From positions 142,907,725-142,971,724 of the forward strand of contig CM037588.1 of the NCBI GenBank assembly GCA_021018995.1: a stretch of 64,000 bases of DNA. The letters are read 5' to 3'. This document shows, in pieces, positions 54,831 through 64,000 of this stretch (position 1 is the stretch's first letter; every line of letters starts with the position of its first letter). The stretch is from Chloranthus sessilifolius (lineage: Eukaryota > Streptophyta > Magnoliopsida > Chloranthales > Chloranthaceae). Under the pieces are notes generated by a model, which was not told where the DNA came from, did no database searches, and saw only the letters and a list, made by a program, of their open reading frames with translations. Made by a program: the position numbers and the translations under genes.

Positions 54831-54856
54831 GGGGGATGTCCCCGGTGACGATTGTA
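54831..54856 (+). terminator. 3' hairpin signature, PMD copy A
   Basis: GGGG (54831-54834), loop GATGT, CCCC (54840-54843), then GGTGACGATTGTAAAG. It lies about 125 bp after the PMD stop and corresponds to 40018-40032 in copy B. Confidence 0.5.
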
Positions 54857-54859
54857 AAG

Positions 54860-56454
54860 AAAAAAAATAGGAAAGAAAATTTTGACACATATATATTGAG
54901 ATTTTAGGTTTAGGTGTACCTGATCAGCTGCTTTTCTTTTAATTACCTCTTGCGTCTACTTTTGCTTTTATTCTTGGTGCCGTCAACCATCATCGGGACT
55001 TGGATGCTTCCTGAGCTGGCCCGACGGTAGTTGAAGGTCACTTCATATCTACACATGTAAAGGTAACGCCATTAGTAATTTTTGTTCTCCCCATTGCTAG
55101 TTTTCAAGGGGGGTAAGTATCTCAAACCGGAGCCTAGTAACAAAGGTAAATATATGCTCTTTTCTCTTCTTTACTTTTTCTTTTTTTTTTTACTTCTTTT
55201 TTTTTTTCTTTCTTTTTTTTTTTCTTTCTTTTTTTCTTTTTCTTTGAAAGTAATACAATAGGGAAAGCAAATAACTATAGTAACAACAAGAACTGAAAAA
55301 GAATAGAAAATAAAAATAAAAATAAAAATAAAAATAAAATGCCCCAGTGTAGGGGCGTGATTGTATCGGCAGTGCAGTGTCTTCGATAGCTTTCTTTGCA
55401 TAGTAACTTCAACTTTCTTCATCTTTTGGTGGACGAATCGACGATTTTGATATGATTCTCCTTTTGATCCAAAATAAAAAGCCCCAGCGTCTAGATATAA
55501 TGGAGCTTTTCTGAGCTTTTGATGAGCACTGTGGGTCTATGTGAAGTCGTGGGTATTAGGTGAGTTAGTCTTGAAGAGAGCATTCATCAATACTGTCATC
55601 AAAATGGGGGGAGGTCTCTTTGATCAGGTCAGTTGCATAGGGATCTGCCTTAGGGTAGTGCTCATCCTATCCTGTGGTTATTAGGGAAAAGTATGATAAG
55701 TATAGCAGGTGATTGCATTAGTCGTCATTCATGAGTTTTCGATTTCATTCCTGGGAATATCCTGTAAGGCTTCCAACTTATTGTCCAAAATATAAAAAGA
55801 AGTAGAAGAAGGATAAGGCTCAATGACGTGGGGAGTAGCTTGTACTTAACACTCTTCAAAACAGATGAGTAACAGTCTTCCTTTCTTGGGAATGAGGAGT
55901 GCCATGATTGAGCTCTTCGTCATGTTTCGGTACCATCAAAATCTCACATTCTATGGTTAGCAGGAGTTTGTCCTCCTCCCACCTCCTTACGACGACATCT
56001 AGCAGTAAGGAGGCGGCTTGCTTATACACTTCTAGTGAAATTACCAGAGATATCCTCACGGCCTACTTATGCTTCCTTGAGCTCATTGACTTATTCATTC
56101 ATCGTAATGCTCTCGCTCAATTTTTAATATATAGATATATTTTGAAAGCATCCTGCTAGCCCAAGAATAATGAGTTTTGATTGAATCTAGCATCTTTATT
56201 TTTTTACTCTAACATCTCCTCCAATGGCGGGGAAAGGGAACGAGGATTAAGTGTTACTTATACTTTTAAAAGAGATTAGGTAGGTCACTAGTCCTTTGGT
56301 CAGATTGCCCGAATAAGAAGGTGGGCGATGAATGAGAGATCTCAAGAATATTCTTAGGATTGAAGGCGTACGACCCATGAATGGATCGTGACGACTGCAG
56401 GGGTGATAACTATAAGTATGTAACCACAGGATGTGATGATCACTTGGCTAAGAG
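54860..56454. other. Spacer between PMD copy A and integrase copy A
   Basis: T/C-rich run at 55165-55245 and (AAAAT)n at about 55305-55340. It parallels 40061-41599 of copy B throughout. The minus strand has WEEDKLLLTIECEILMVPKH (55980-56040 region) and similar text in copy B, a possible lost coding segment. No functional assignment. Confidence 0.5.
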
Positions 56455-57760
56455 TAATATTTTCTAAGGTACATGACGTTCCAAGGGCTAGGGAGTTCTT
56501 CCCCATCTTGGTTCATCAGTTTGTAAGCATTTCCGGGGTATGCGGCTGTTATGACGTAAGGGCCTTTCCAGTTCGGTTTCAATTTTCTTTTCGAATGAGC
56601 ATATTTAGAAGGCATGACTTCCTTCAAGACTAATTCTCCAATATTGAAGGCTTATTCAAGGACTTTCTTGTCATAAGCCCTGACCACTCTCCTCTGATAT
56701 ACCTGAGCGTGATCGGCTGCCCTTAGATGTGTTTCATCAAGCTACTCTAGCTGCGTGAGTAGGGCAATCCTCCTCTCGTCTAAGGATAGCTTATCATCGA
56801 GTTGGATTCATAAGGATGGTACTTGTATCTCATATGATAGGACTGCCTCCATCCTGTAGGTGAGGAGGTAGGGAGTTTGGCTGGTGACTGTACAAATAGA
56901 AGTTCGATAGGCCCAGAGTGATTCTAGTAGTCGTTCAGGCCAGTCGGCTCCATTGCTTATTTTTACTGTATGTTTTAAAATTTGAATCAACATTTTGTTG
57001 GTAGCTTCTGCTTTTCCATTTCCTTGAGGGTAGAACGGTGAAGAGTGGCGTAGATCGATGCCGAATTTCTTACATAACTTCTTCATCTTCTCTATAATGA
57101 ACTGCGGTTCATTGTCTGTGACAAATATCCTGGGTACTCCAAACCTAGTGATGATATTGCGCATGATAAATCTTACGAGCATGGAAGTAGTGATTCTGAC
57201 GTATGATTCAGCTTCTGCCCATTTATTATAGTATTCGGTTGCTGTAAGTATATACGCGTGCTTGTGAGTGTTCCCAACTGTGTCCGTGAAAGGTCCAATA
57301 ACGTCGAAGGCCCACATCAAGAACGGCTATGGTGAGTCATAGTGTTTAATGCAACTGATAGAGCTTTGATGAGTGCGGTGTGTTCTTGGAATTGCTTGCA
57401 GAATTGGACGTAGAGGAGGCAATCTCTTGCCATTGTCGGCTAGAAGTAGCCTTGTAGTGCAATTTGATCGACGAGTCTCTGTCTATCGGTGTGGGCATCG
57501 CAGGCACTGGCGTGTGCTTCTTAGATGAGGTATTGTCCATCGGCGGTTGTAACGCATCGTAGCAGTACTCCTCTAGTGAAGGCTTCTTCATATAGTGTTT
57601 CGCCAAGTATGTAGAATCTTGTGCATCAGTTCCTTATAGTCTTCCGTTCAATCTTTGTAGCGTAGGGAGGAATGTGTTGATATTTCAAGAAGTTCCTGAT
57701 ATCGAAGTACCATGGCTATCCATCGTCGGTTGGTGATTTTTCAAACCTGAACATAGCGAC
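56455..57760 (-). pseudogene. Integrase of Tat-type element copy A
   Basis: Core 56808-57320: AFDVIGPFTDTVG (first D), TRFGVPRIFVTDNE (second D), NGKAEATNK (E), all triad residues kept; ends WAYRTSICTVTSQTPYLL. The C-terminal domain follows (about 56470-56700): MPSKYAHSKRKLKPNWKGPY, and LRKYY before the final stop. It contains one in-frame TAA near 56655, where copy B has glutamine. The N-terminal zinc-binding part (57346-57606) is in other frames, with stops. Text up to 57760 (YFDIRNFLKYQHIPPYATK) matches copy B. Integrase would act in the nucleus on element cDNA; this copy is dead. Confidence 0.8.
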
Positions 57761-58976
57761 TTCGGTTTCTGTCTTGTCATATTTTTTGGGATGATCACTT
57801 CCTTTGATGTCGTGCTGGTGGGAAGGATTAGTAACTCTTTCTTGACGGTCCATGCCACCTCGTGGGTGGGTACTGTTAATTTCTCTATGATAAAAGTTTT
57901 GGTAGTTTGTCCAAGGAGTATCTGAATGACTGAGGTTAGCATAGCTAGGGAGTCTGCGAGCTCATTTTCTAATCTAGAGATGTGCGTAAAAGAGATTCTT
58001 TCAAATTTGTTGACTAGATACTGAGTGGTTTCTAAATAGGCCATTAGTCTCCTTTCCTTAGTTTTCCATTCTCCTATGACTTGTGAGATTACAAGCTTTG
58101 AATCACCAATGGTTTTCAATTATTTTACTCCTAATTGTAGTGTTGCTCGTAGCCCAGCTATAAAAGCTTCGTATTTCATGACATTGTTAGTAACAAGGAA
58201 ATCTAATTAAAAAGCTTTAGGTATGACAACTCCTTCTAGGTTCAGGAGGACTATCTCGATGCCTTTTCCTTTGTGATTTAGAGTGCCGTCAAAATAGAGA
58301 GTCCATAAGGTCTTATCGAGCTCTTCGTTGTGGATTGTAAGGAGGTCTTCATCGGGGAAGTCTGTGTGTATAGGTTCGTCATTCGGGAGTGGAAGGTCTG
58401 CAAGGTAATAGGCAATTGCTTGCCCTTTGATTGATTTCTGCGTGACATAAGTGATGTTGAATTCTTGTAATAACATATGTCGGCGAGCGATCTTTCCTAA
58501 TGGTATGGGCTTTTCGAAGACATACTTTAGAGGGTCCATTCGGGTTAGTACTAATATCTTATGTGCTCCAAAGTAATGTCGCAACTTGGTCGAAGCTCAT
58601 ACCAATGTGAGGCAGGTCTTTTCCATGGGAGTGTACTTCCGTTCATATTCGACCATCGTCCTACTAAGGTAGTAGATAGCCTTCTCTTTCTTGCTGTCTT
58701 CTTCATATTGTCCCAGAATTACTCCCATCGCTTTGTCATTTGCTGAGAGATAAAGGATTAGGGGTCTTCCAAGAACTGGGGGCAATAGTATTGGCGAGTT
58801 AAGGAGGTACCTTTTAATATTATCAAAGGCTTGCTGGCAGTGGTCATCTCATTTGTACTTGGTTTCTCCTTTAAGTAGTCTGTAGAAAAGATCGCATATG
58901 TCTAAATGCTTGGAGATGAATCTCCTGATGAATTGCAATCTTCCTATAAGGCCTCGTAATTTTTTGATATCACGGG
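57685..58976 (-). pseudogene. RNase H and second (archaeal-type) RNase H of copy A
   Basis: The first RNase H (58207-58976 and beyond the solo LTR) reads LYLSANDKAMGVILGQYEED, YYLSRTMVEYERKYTPMEKT, LRHYFGAHKILVLTRMDPLK. The second starts within 58207-58320 as LWTLYFDGTLNHKGKGIEIV and continues at 57685-58119 (DSKLVISQVIGEWKTKERRL, FTHISRLENELADSLAMLTS). The second domain is characteristic of Tat-lineage elements. Frame changes at about 58120-58200, 58590 and 58790. It directs removal of RNA from RNA:DNA hybrids when intact. Confidence 0.75.
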
Positions 58977-59698
58977 TGTGCAACTGTGGAAATCGGGACG
59001 ATCCCGTCGCGCTGATGCGCACTCTAACAAAAAATATAGAGTCACCACCCGGAGCTTTCGGTGTCCCGGGATACCTAGTTCATTTTTTATGAGCACCTAA
59101 GTGCTAAAAATATGACTCTGAATCTGGTCCACACAAAAGGCTCTTGGGTAGGGGCTTCGATTATCGATCGGGAAGGTGTTAGGCACCCGATCAACCCGCT
59201 TAATGCGGTCTCTACTAATGGCCAAAAATAAAATGAAGTAGAAGCAAAGAAAATAGCCTCCTCTTGCCCAAAAGGGCTTAGAATCCTATTTGTACCCCTC
59301 TGTTCCTACCGAAAAGTCGGCGGCGTAACGACACAAATGAGAGGATGGAGGGAGCTAGAAAGAGATAGGAGAAGAAAGGGGAGAGCCGGAGCCCTCGGGC
59401 TCTTGTAGTACCGTAGGAGAGCCTTGCGTGGCTTACTTTGATGAACTCTTGAAGGCTTTGTATGGTGGAAAGTGGGGTTCTAACTCTTAAGGCTTGAAGC
59501 TAAGAGGTAAGGAAGGGAGGCTAGGGGATCACACACCTGACCTAAGGGTTTTCTATGAAATGCTAAGGTCTAAAGGAGTTTTGTGAATTCTGAAATTTGT
59601 ATGGGGGGTGTGCACCAAAGGGAGAAAGATCTTCTCACTTTAAGCTCTTTCTCTCTTAGGTAGAAATTCTCCAACCCTTAAACAAGAGGGGTGGCTCT

Positions 59699-59708
59699 CT
59701 ATTTATAG
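59699..59708 (-). promoter_or_regulatory. TATA box of solo LTR copy 2
   Basis: CTATAAATAG on the minus strand, equivalent to 9252-9261. Confidence 0.65.
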
Positions 59709-59986
59709 AGGAAGGGAGGATTAGTGAGGGGTTAAAGTCCTAATTGGATTAGCAATTAGGTAATGAGCAATCTAAGCTCTCCTAGGGTTTTTGGAGCCTT
59801 GAAATATGTGGGAAGGTCTTCCAATGGTGGATGATGGGGTGAGGCCTTAAGCCACTTAAAGGGGTGCAAATAGGCTTCAAAAGGGTGCAACAAAACTAGC
59901 TAAACACACCCCAAAGGTCGAGGTGGTCAACAAGTCAAACCCCAGTCATGAATTTCGGGGCAAAAATCAATAGTTACCGTTCATAT

Positions 59987-60147
59987 GCCTGGCACAACTA
60001 TTAGTTGCGCCAGGTAAATGCACAGTGAAATAGTGCACAACAGTGCCTAGAAGTCAGCTCGCGAGGACGGGGCCCACTTTTGAAACTGGCGCAACTATTA
60101 GTTGCGCCAGGCAAAGTTTATTACTGGTGCAACTATTAGTTGCACCA
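59987..60147. repeat. Three palindromic hairpins (LTR copy 2)
   Basis: GCCTGGCACAACTATTAG... at 59987-60015, CTGGCGCAACTATTAGTTGC... at 60086-60110 (perfect palindrome apart from its centre), and CTGGTGCAACTATTAGTTGC... at 60124-60147. In the third, C-to-T on one arm is matched by G-to-A on the other, so pairing is kept. Confidence 0.85.
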
Positions 60148-60555
60148 AGCCCCTAAGGGGGCCCACATGACTTTAACTTTCTGCTTCCTGATTCGGTTTG
60201 CCATATCTTTTGACGTATACCTCTGATTGGGGAGATCCTTTGACCGTTGGAAAGATGACGACCTCTACTCGTCAATGGTATAAGACTCGATTGCAGTAGA
60301 GGGCCGTAGCTAGTTCCGATGCCCCACTCTTCATCCATAGCCTGGTAAGGTTAGGTTTAGGGTTCGAAATGAGGTCTAAGGGTAGGGATGGGTTTCTAAA
60401 GGTTCGGGATAGGTCCCTAAGGGATCTAGGGTGATTCCTAAGGGTTTGGGGTGATTCCTAAGGGTTCCATATATTCCATCAAAGGCTCGAAATTGAACCT
60501 CTCTCGAAAGGTTTTTCGATCGGGCCTTGGGCCAAATTTGGGTGTCTACAACGGG

Positions 60556-61430
60556 GAGGTGGCATCTCAAGGAGGGCTCTAACTTTAGTAGGGTCGAATT
60601 TATTTCCTCGCCTGCTAACTATAAAACTAAGTAACTTTTTGAAAGTGACTCAGAAGACACATTTCTTTGGATTCATTTTTAGCTGATATTTCTTAGCTCT
60701 TTGTAGTACTAGTCGGAGTGCTTCAACATGTCCTGGCCGTGTTTGGGACTTCACTAATATATCATCGACATAGACTTCCACACATTTATGCATCATGTCG
60801 TGAAAAATAGCCATCATGGCACGCTGATATGTAGCTCCTGCGTTCTTGACCCCAAAAGGCATGACGACTTAACAGTAAGTTCCCTAGGGTATGGTGAAAG
60901 AAGTATTTTCTTGATCGGACTCAGCTAATTTGATTTGATTATATCCTGAGAAACTGTCCATAAAGGATAGCATCTCATGCCTAGCAGTGTTATCGACGAG
61001 AGTGTCAATGTGTGAAAGTGGGAAGTCATCTTTTGGACATGCCTGGTTGAGGTTTCGAAAATCAATACAAACCCGTACACTGCCGTCCTTCTTAGTGACA
61101 GGTATAATGTTAGCAACTCATTTAGGGTAGAGGACAACACAGATAAATTTGGCTTTGTGTAACTTATCAACTTCCTCGGCTGTTTGTGGGTGCATCCTAC
61201 GGAGTTTTTACTTTACAGGTTTCGTGTCGGGTTCCAAGACGAGCCGGTGTTCTACCAGGCTGGGGTCTAAACTAAGAATATCTTCATAAGACCATACGAA
61301 AGAGTCAAGGTGCTCTTGCAAAACTTGCACAATATATTGGCGTTCTTTAGAGTTAAGCATTGCACTGACTAGCAATTTCTTAGGTTTCACTTCAGTGCCA
61401 AAGTTAATTTCTTCTGTCGGTTCCACGGAA
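60556..61430 (-). pseudogene. Reverse transcriptase of copy A
   Basis: Linker (61208-61426) reads YIVQVLQEHLDSFVWSYEDI and SLVEHRLVLEPDTKPVK. Palm text on the minus strand includes VRVCIDFRNLNQACPKDDFP, LSFMDSFSGYNQIK, VMPFGVKNAGATYQRAMM, and the catalytic EVYVDDILVKS intact, then LKMNPKKCVF and, after a TGA, FIVSRR and FDPTKVRALLEMPPPR. Stops at about 60633, 60860-60890, 61112 and 61210. It copies element RNA into DNA when intact. The next codons lie beyond the inserted solo LTR. Confidence 0.85.
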
Positions 61431-62249
61431 GCTTGAGTTTGCTCATCGAAACGCTTGATAACCCTTTGAAAGTCTTGCGCCCCTCGGCGGTTGGTGTTCC
61501 TTCCTCGTCATCGGTAAGCTCGTATACTGCGAAATTACTATACTGGGGATTCGATTTTTCGAGAGGTAACCCTTCATCGGCGCAACTTATGACCAAGAGA
61601 TCTTTGGTAAGGTGAAGGTGAAGCCTATCGATTCTCCTCTCAAAGTCATGAAGTTTCTCGTCAGGTATGCTCACCGGCTTATTGTTTAGTCGAAATGCTT
61701 TACGTCCTAGTGCAGGAGAGGGGATAATAGTCTTAGGAGAAAATTCTCCTTGTTGATCAGACGATGGATTGGGGATGAAGGGTTGCCTTTCTTTTTTGAG
61801 GTTTTTTTATTTTTTTGGATTTGTATTTTTAATTTTTTAGGGTTTTCTACTATTTCTATCTTTTTGATTTTTGATAGCAAATATGGTACAAGGTTGGTCG
61901 CCTCAAGAGGTGCCGGGAGAGTTGCTTCCTCTAATTAAGGGAGCGAGATGACCGCTTGAGCCGTTCGAGTGATTCTTAGGGAGGCATGGACTTGTTCTGA
62001 AATTGGCAGGTTTTTTTTTTTTTGGAGTCTTCATCTATTGGGATCTTTTGAATAAATGACGTGAGCGACAGGGGTATCGTAGTTTGGATTTTCTCTATCA
62101 CATTGATTGTCGCTTCTTCAAATAATCTCTGGAGATCATAATCGATTGAATTATCATCCTCAAAGATATGATATGGTTGCTCTTCCCGCGAAGGGGAATC
62201 TCCTAAAGGATCCCCAGGGGGAGAGAGTTCTTTCTCTTAATCTTTATAA
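61431..62249 (-). other. Linker between protease and RT, partly open
   Basis: 61387-61674 is open on the minus strand (EKLHDFERRIDRLHLHLTKD, NFAVYELTDDEEGTPTAEGR); it precedes the RT linker, but I do not recognise a domain. 61675-62249 is T-rich with stops and no gene recognised. Confidence 0.45.
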
Positions 62250-62860
62250 TACATTGGGATGAGTACACACGCTCGACAACGAGGCTGGTAATGGTAAGAC
62301 ATGCAAGGAGATTCCCATGGGTATTCCCATCCTTCAAATTTAGAATCGATGATACTATCAAATTCACTTTCTTGATTTGATAGGGCTTGAAGTCCTAGGT
62401 TGGCTTGTTCTGATAATTCGAGTGCGGGGAGGTCTATCCAGTAGTCCTCGTCATCACTTGGCGGAGGTCGTCACTCTCCCTCGAGTGATTTCTAAAATAT
62501 TTGGAGTTGCGGTGCATCTGGAGATGAAGGAGAGTCTAATTCAAACTCCTCTTCAAACCCCATGAGTGCGGTGTGGATATTTCCTCCTGGGTCAGTCAAC
62601 TGGCCGTCAAAATTTTCTTTTTCTTGTGTCGATAGCAGAGCCAGTGAGTTGTTGCTTGTTTCTGTCATTATAGGGTCAAAATTGTTCACTTCCATCATCG
62701 CAGAAAACCGAATCGTACTAGCGAATTGCTCTAATATGTGAGTGCATGCCTCGCAACGGGGTTGATATGGATGAGAGATACAAGGTGAGTCCCACGGGCA
62801 TTCCCATCCCCTAAGGCCAAGGCGGAGGCTGATGATAAACGAGTTAAACTCTGCTTGTGA
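62250..62860 (-). repeat. Duplicated cysteine motif GWE-PW-SPC-YQPRC-AC in copy A
   Basis: Two related minus-strand segments: at about 62735-62860, EFNSFIISLRLGLRGWECPW followed by DSPCISHPYQPRCEAC; and at about 62250-62370, EFDSIIDSKFEGWEYPWESP followed by CMSYHYQPRCRAC. Both share a C-x8-C-x2-C spacing and the EF-S-I lead-in. The first lies in a 186-residue acidic open frame (62492-63052). Located between protease and RT; function unknown. Confidence 0.7.
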
Positions 62861-63256
62861 GGCATCATCTTCTTCCCACGATGGATATAGGCGCTCTTCA
62901 TCCTCTTGCAAAGCGGCTATGTGGAAGCCCTCGTCATTAGTGGATTCCCAATCTTTTACTTGTGGGTCAGGCTTAGGAGGTTCTTCCTTCCTCTCCTCTA
63001 TGGGCTCTTTGAGATCAAACAAGGGGTTTGACTCCTTCAAGGGGTTTATCAATGTCGTCTTTTAGGTTTGTCAAATCGCTGAATGCTTTAGCCATTTGTT
63101 CAATTTCAACTTCTTAGGGTTTAGTGAAGGATATCTCCTTCTGCTTAGGTACATTGGCTTTCTCAGTGGTCCCGTAGATGAAGTGATCATATAGAGACCA
63201 TTTTGGTGAGGTAGGGAACAAGTCGTCTTATGAGCCATCCGATTGATAACCTAGCC

Positions 63257-63922
63257 CTATATGCTTACGTGCTTCGTTGGGACGATAGGTCCTACACGAC
63301 CTTCTGTATTCTTTCTGAGTCCGGTTGGAGGAATATATCCAAGTTGGTATATAAGATCCCATCCCTTTGTTGCGGTGGGTTTGATTTCATAAAGCTTTGC
63401 GAGGTCTGGACCAACCTCACAATCATGAGCCATTGGTATGCTCACCGCATAATCAGTGTCTATCTCCTGGAGGGGTGCATTAGCGTATATACAGATGATG
63501 GAGTCCTCATATGAGAACTTGACGCATTGATGATATGTGGATGCGATGACCTTCATTGATTCCAACCATTTTCTTCCTAAGATGAGATTGTAGGTGCTAG
63601 TGGAATCAGAAACATGAAAGGTGATGTCCTTGGTCACAGGTCTAAGGTAAACCTAGAGTTTAATAGTCCCTTTAACAAAGCGACATGAGCCATCATAAGC
63701 TATGAGTGATAGGGCTGAGGGCCTCACGACATGTTTCGTGTATTCGAGCGTCTTTAACATTGTGAGCAGGCAAATATTAAATCCTGCTCCAGTATCCACT
63801 AACGCATGAGGTATGAAGAATCCTCTAATGATGACCGTGAGATATATAGGAGCAGCACTCTCACGGAGTGACTCCTTAGGCATGTCTGCGTCGGTGAATG
63901 TGAGTGCTGGAGGTTGCGCCAT
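63257..63922 (-). pseudogene. Aspartic protease of the Tat-type element copy A
   Basis: 63653-63922 reads PIYLTVIIRGFFIPHALVDT then GAGFNICLLTMLKTLEY: the catalytic DTG is intact. After a stop near 63650 the second half continues at 63257-63637 (FHVSDSTSTYNLILGRKWLE, the usual flap/LLGRPW segment; then STYHQCVKFSYED). It would cleave the element polyprotein. The frame upstream continues beyond 63922; gag is outside the window. Sequence 63060-63256 has no clear domain. Confidence 0.75.
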
Positions 63923-64000
63923 GACCGAGGCGATTTGATGAAGCTCATCCAGGGTCGTGTCCTCGTCTACTTAGGTGCCCTCAAGTGTCCTTACCAACAA

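Larger units (their letters stand above)
58977..60550 (-). mobile_element. Solo LTR, 1574 bp, copy 2, inserted in RT; TSD ACGGG
   Basis: Plus-strand ends TGTGCAACTGTGG and GGTGTCTACA; flanking 5-mers ACGGG at 58972-58976 and 60551-60555 are identical. Removing it and one duplication joins RT text PPPR to DIKKLRGLIGRLQF in frame, which confirms the site. TATA box CTATAAATAG (minus strand) at 59699-59708. Close relative of 8530-10065. Confidence 0.92.
42990..64000 (-). mobile_element. Giant Ty3/gypsy element of Tat/Ogre type, copy A (5' end beyond window)
   Basis: Minus-strand order from the right: protease (63257-63922), linker with a duplicated cysteine motif, RT (60556-61430), RNase H, a second RNase-H-like domain, integrase (56455-57760). 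Then come a plus-strand PMD gene (50949-54707), a long spacer, the polypurine tract GAAGAGGGGCATC (45350-45362) and an LTR (about 42990-45349). Two RNase H domains and an antisense ORF between pol and 3' LTR are known Tat-lineage traits. Gag, primer site and 5' LTR lie beyond 64000. The interior is at least 18.6 kb. All enzymes are broken. Confidence 0.75.

Noticed and set aside
1..64000. CRISPR arrays, rRNA genes, bacterial operons, organelle DNA insertions
   Set aside because: None of the expected repeat structures or conserved sequences was seen anywhere in the window.

Overview
The window is nuclear DNA from a flowering plant with a repeat-rich genome, most likely a dicot or magnoliid; I cannot name the genus. 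Evidence: an intron-less G-type lectin S-receptor-like kinase; Ty3/gypsy elements of Tekay-like and Tat/Ogre-like type; Ty1/copia, hAT, CACTA and Tourist-type elements with plant-type ends; plant GT-AG introns and TATA boxes. There are no bacterial features, rRNA genes, tRNA genes or CRISPR arrays.

Layout. 1-4850: a decayed hAT transposon, transposase on the minus strand, its left end outside the window. 4900-7420: small elements, duplications and hairpins, including a CACTA MITE with an intact target-site duplication (TSD). 7440-17688: a 5'-truncated Tekay-like element on the plus strand (gag, protease, RT, RNase H, integrase, an extra ORF, 3' LTR), split between gag and protease by a solo LTR (8530-10065). 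17990-20021: a minus-strand copia fragment with a probable LTR. 20462-20731: a broken partial copy of the receptor kinase. 20780-23221: the intact receptor kinase, the only convincing intact host gene here. 23660-26095: a Tourist-like MITE and fold-back elements. 26273-28190: a copia LTR carrying a nested CACTA MITE, then part of a Tekay-like LTR. 28191-36447: a large non-autonomous LTR element (LARD type, minus strand) with long LTRs, a tRNA-Asp-type primer site and no coding capacity. 36448-42980: a fragment of a Tat-type element (copy B). 42990-64000: a second, larger Tat/Ogre-type element (copy A), minus strand, whose protease end runs off the window; its RT is split by a second solo LTR (58977-60550).

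The most interesting system is in the two Tat-type elements. Between integrase and 3' LTR, on the strand opposite to pol, each carries a multi-exon gene: a plant mobile domain (PMD) protein followed by a predicted coiled coil. The frame stays open across ten inferred exons in copy A apart from later stops and one frameshift. Several exons are exact multiples of three with phase-0 introns. A TATA box lies upstream and a small hairpin followed by TGTAA lies downstream. The same 3' hairpin signature recurs at two further places on the same strand, suggesting more accessory transcription units. Both PMD copies are now broken.

Other notable points: an apparent 83-nt GT-AG intron inside the Tekay-like integrase; two solo LTRs of one family with perfect 5-bp TSDs and three conserved hairpins each; a duplicated cysteine motif between protease and RT in copy A; and a motif array in the LARD LTRs. 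Boundaries given as approximate were judged by eye.
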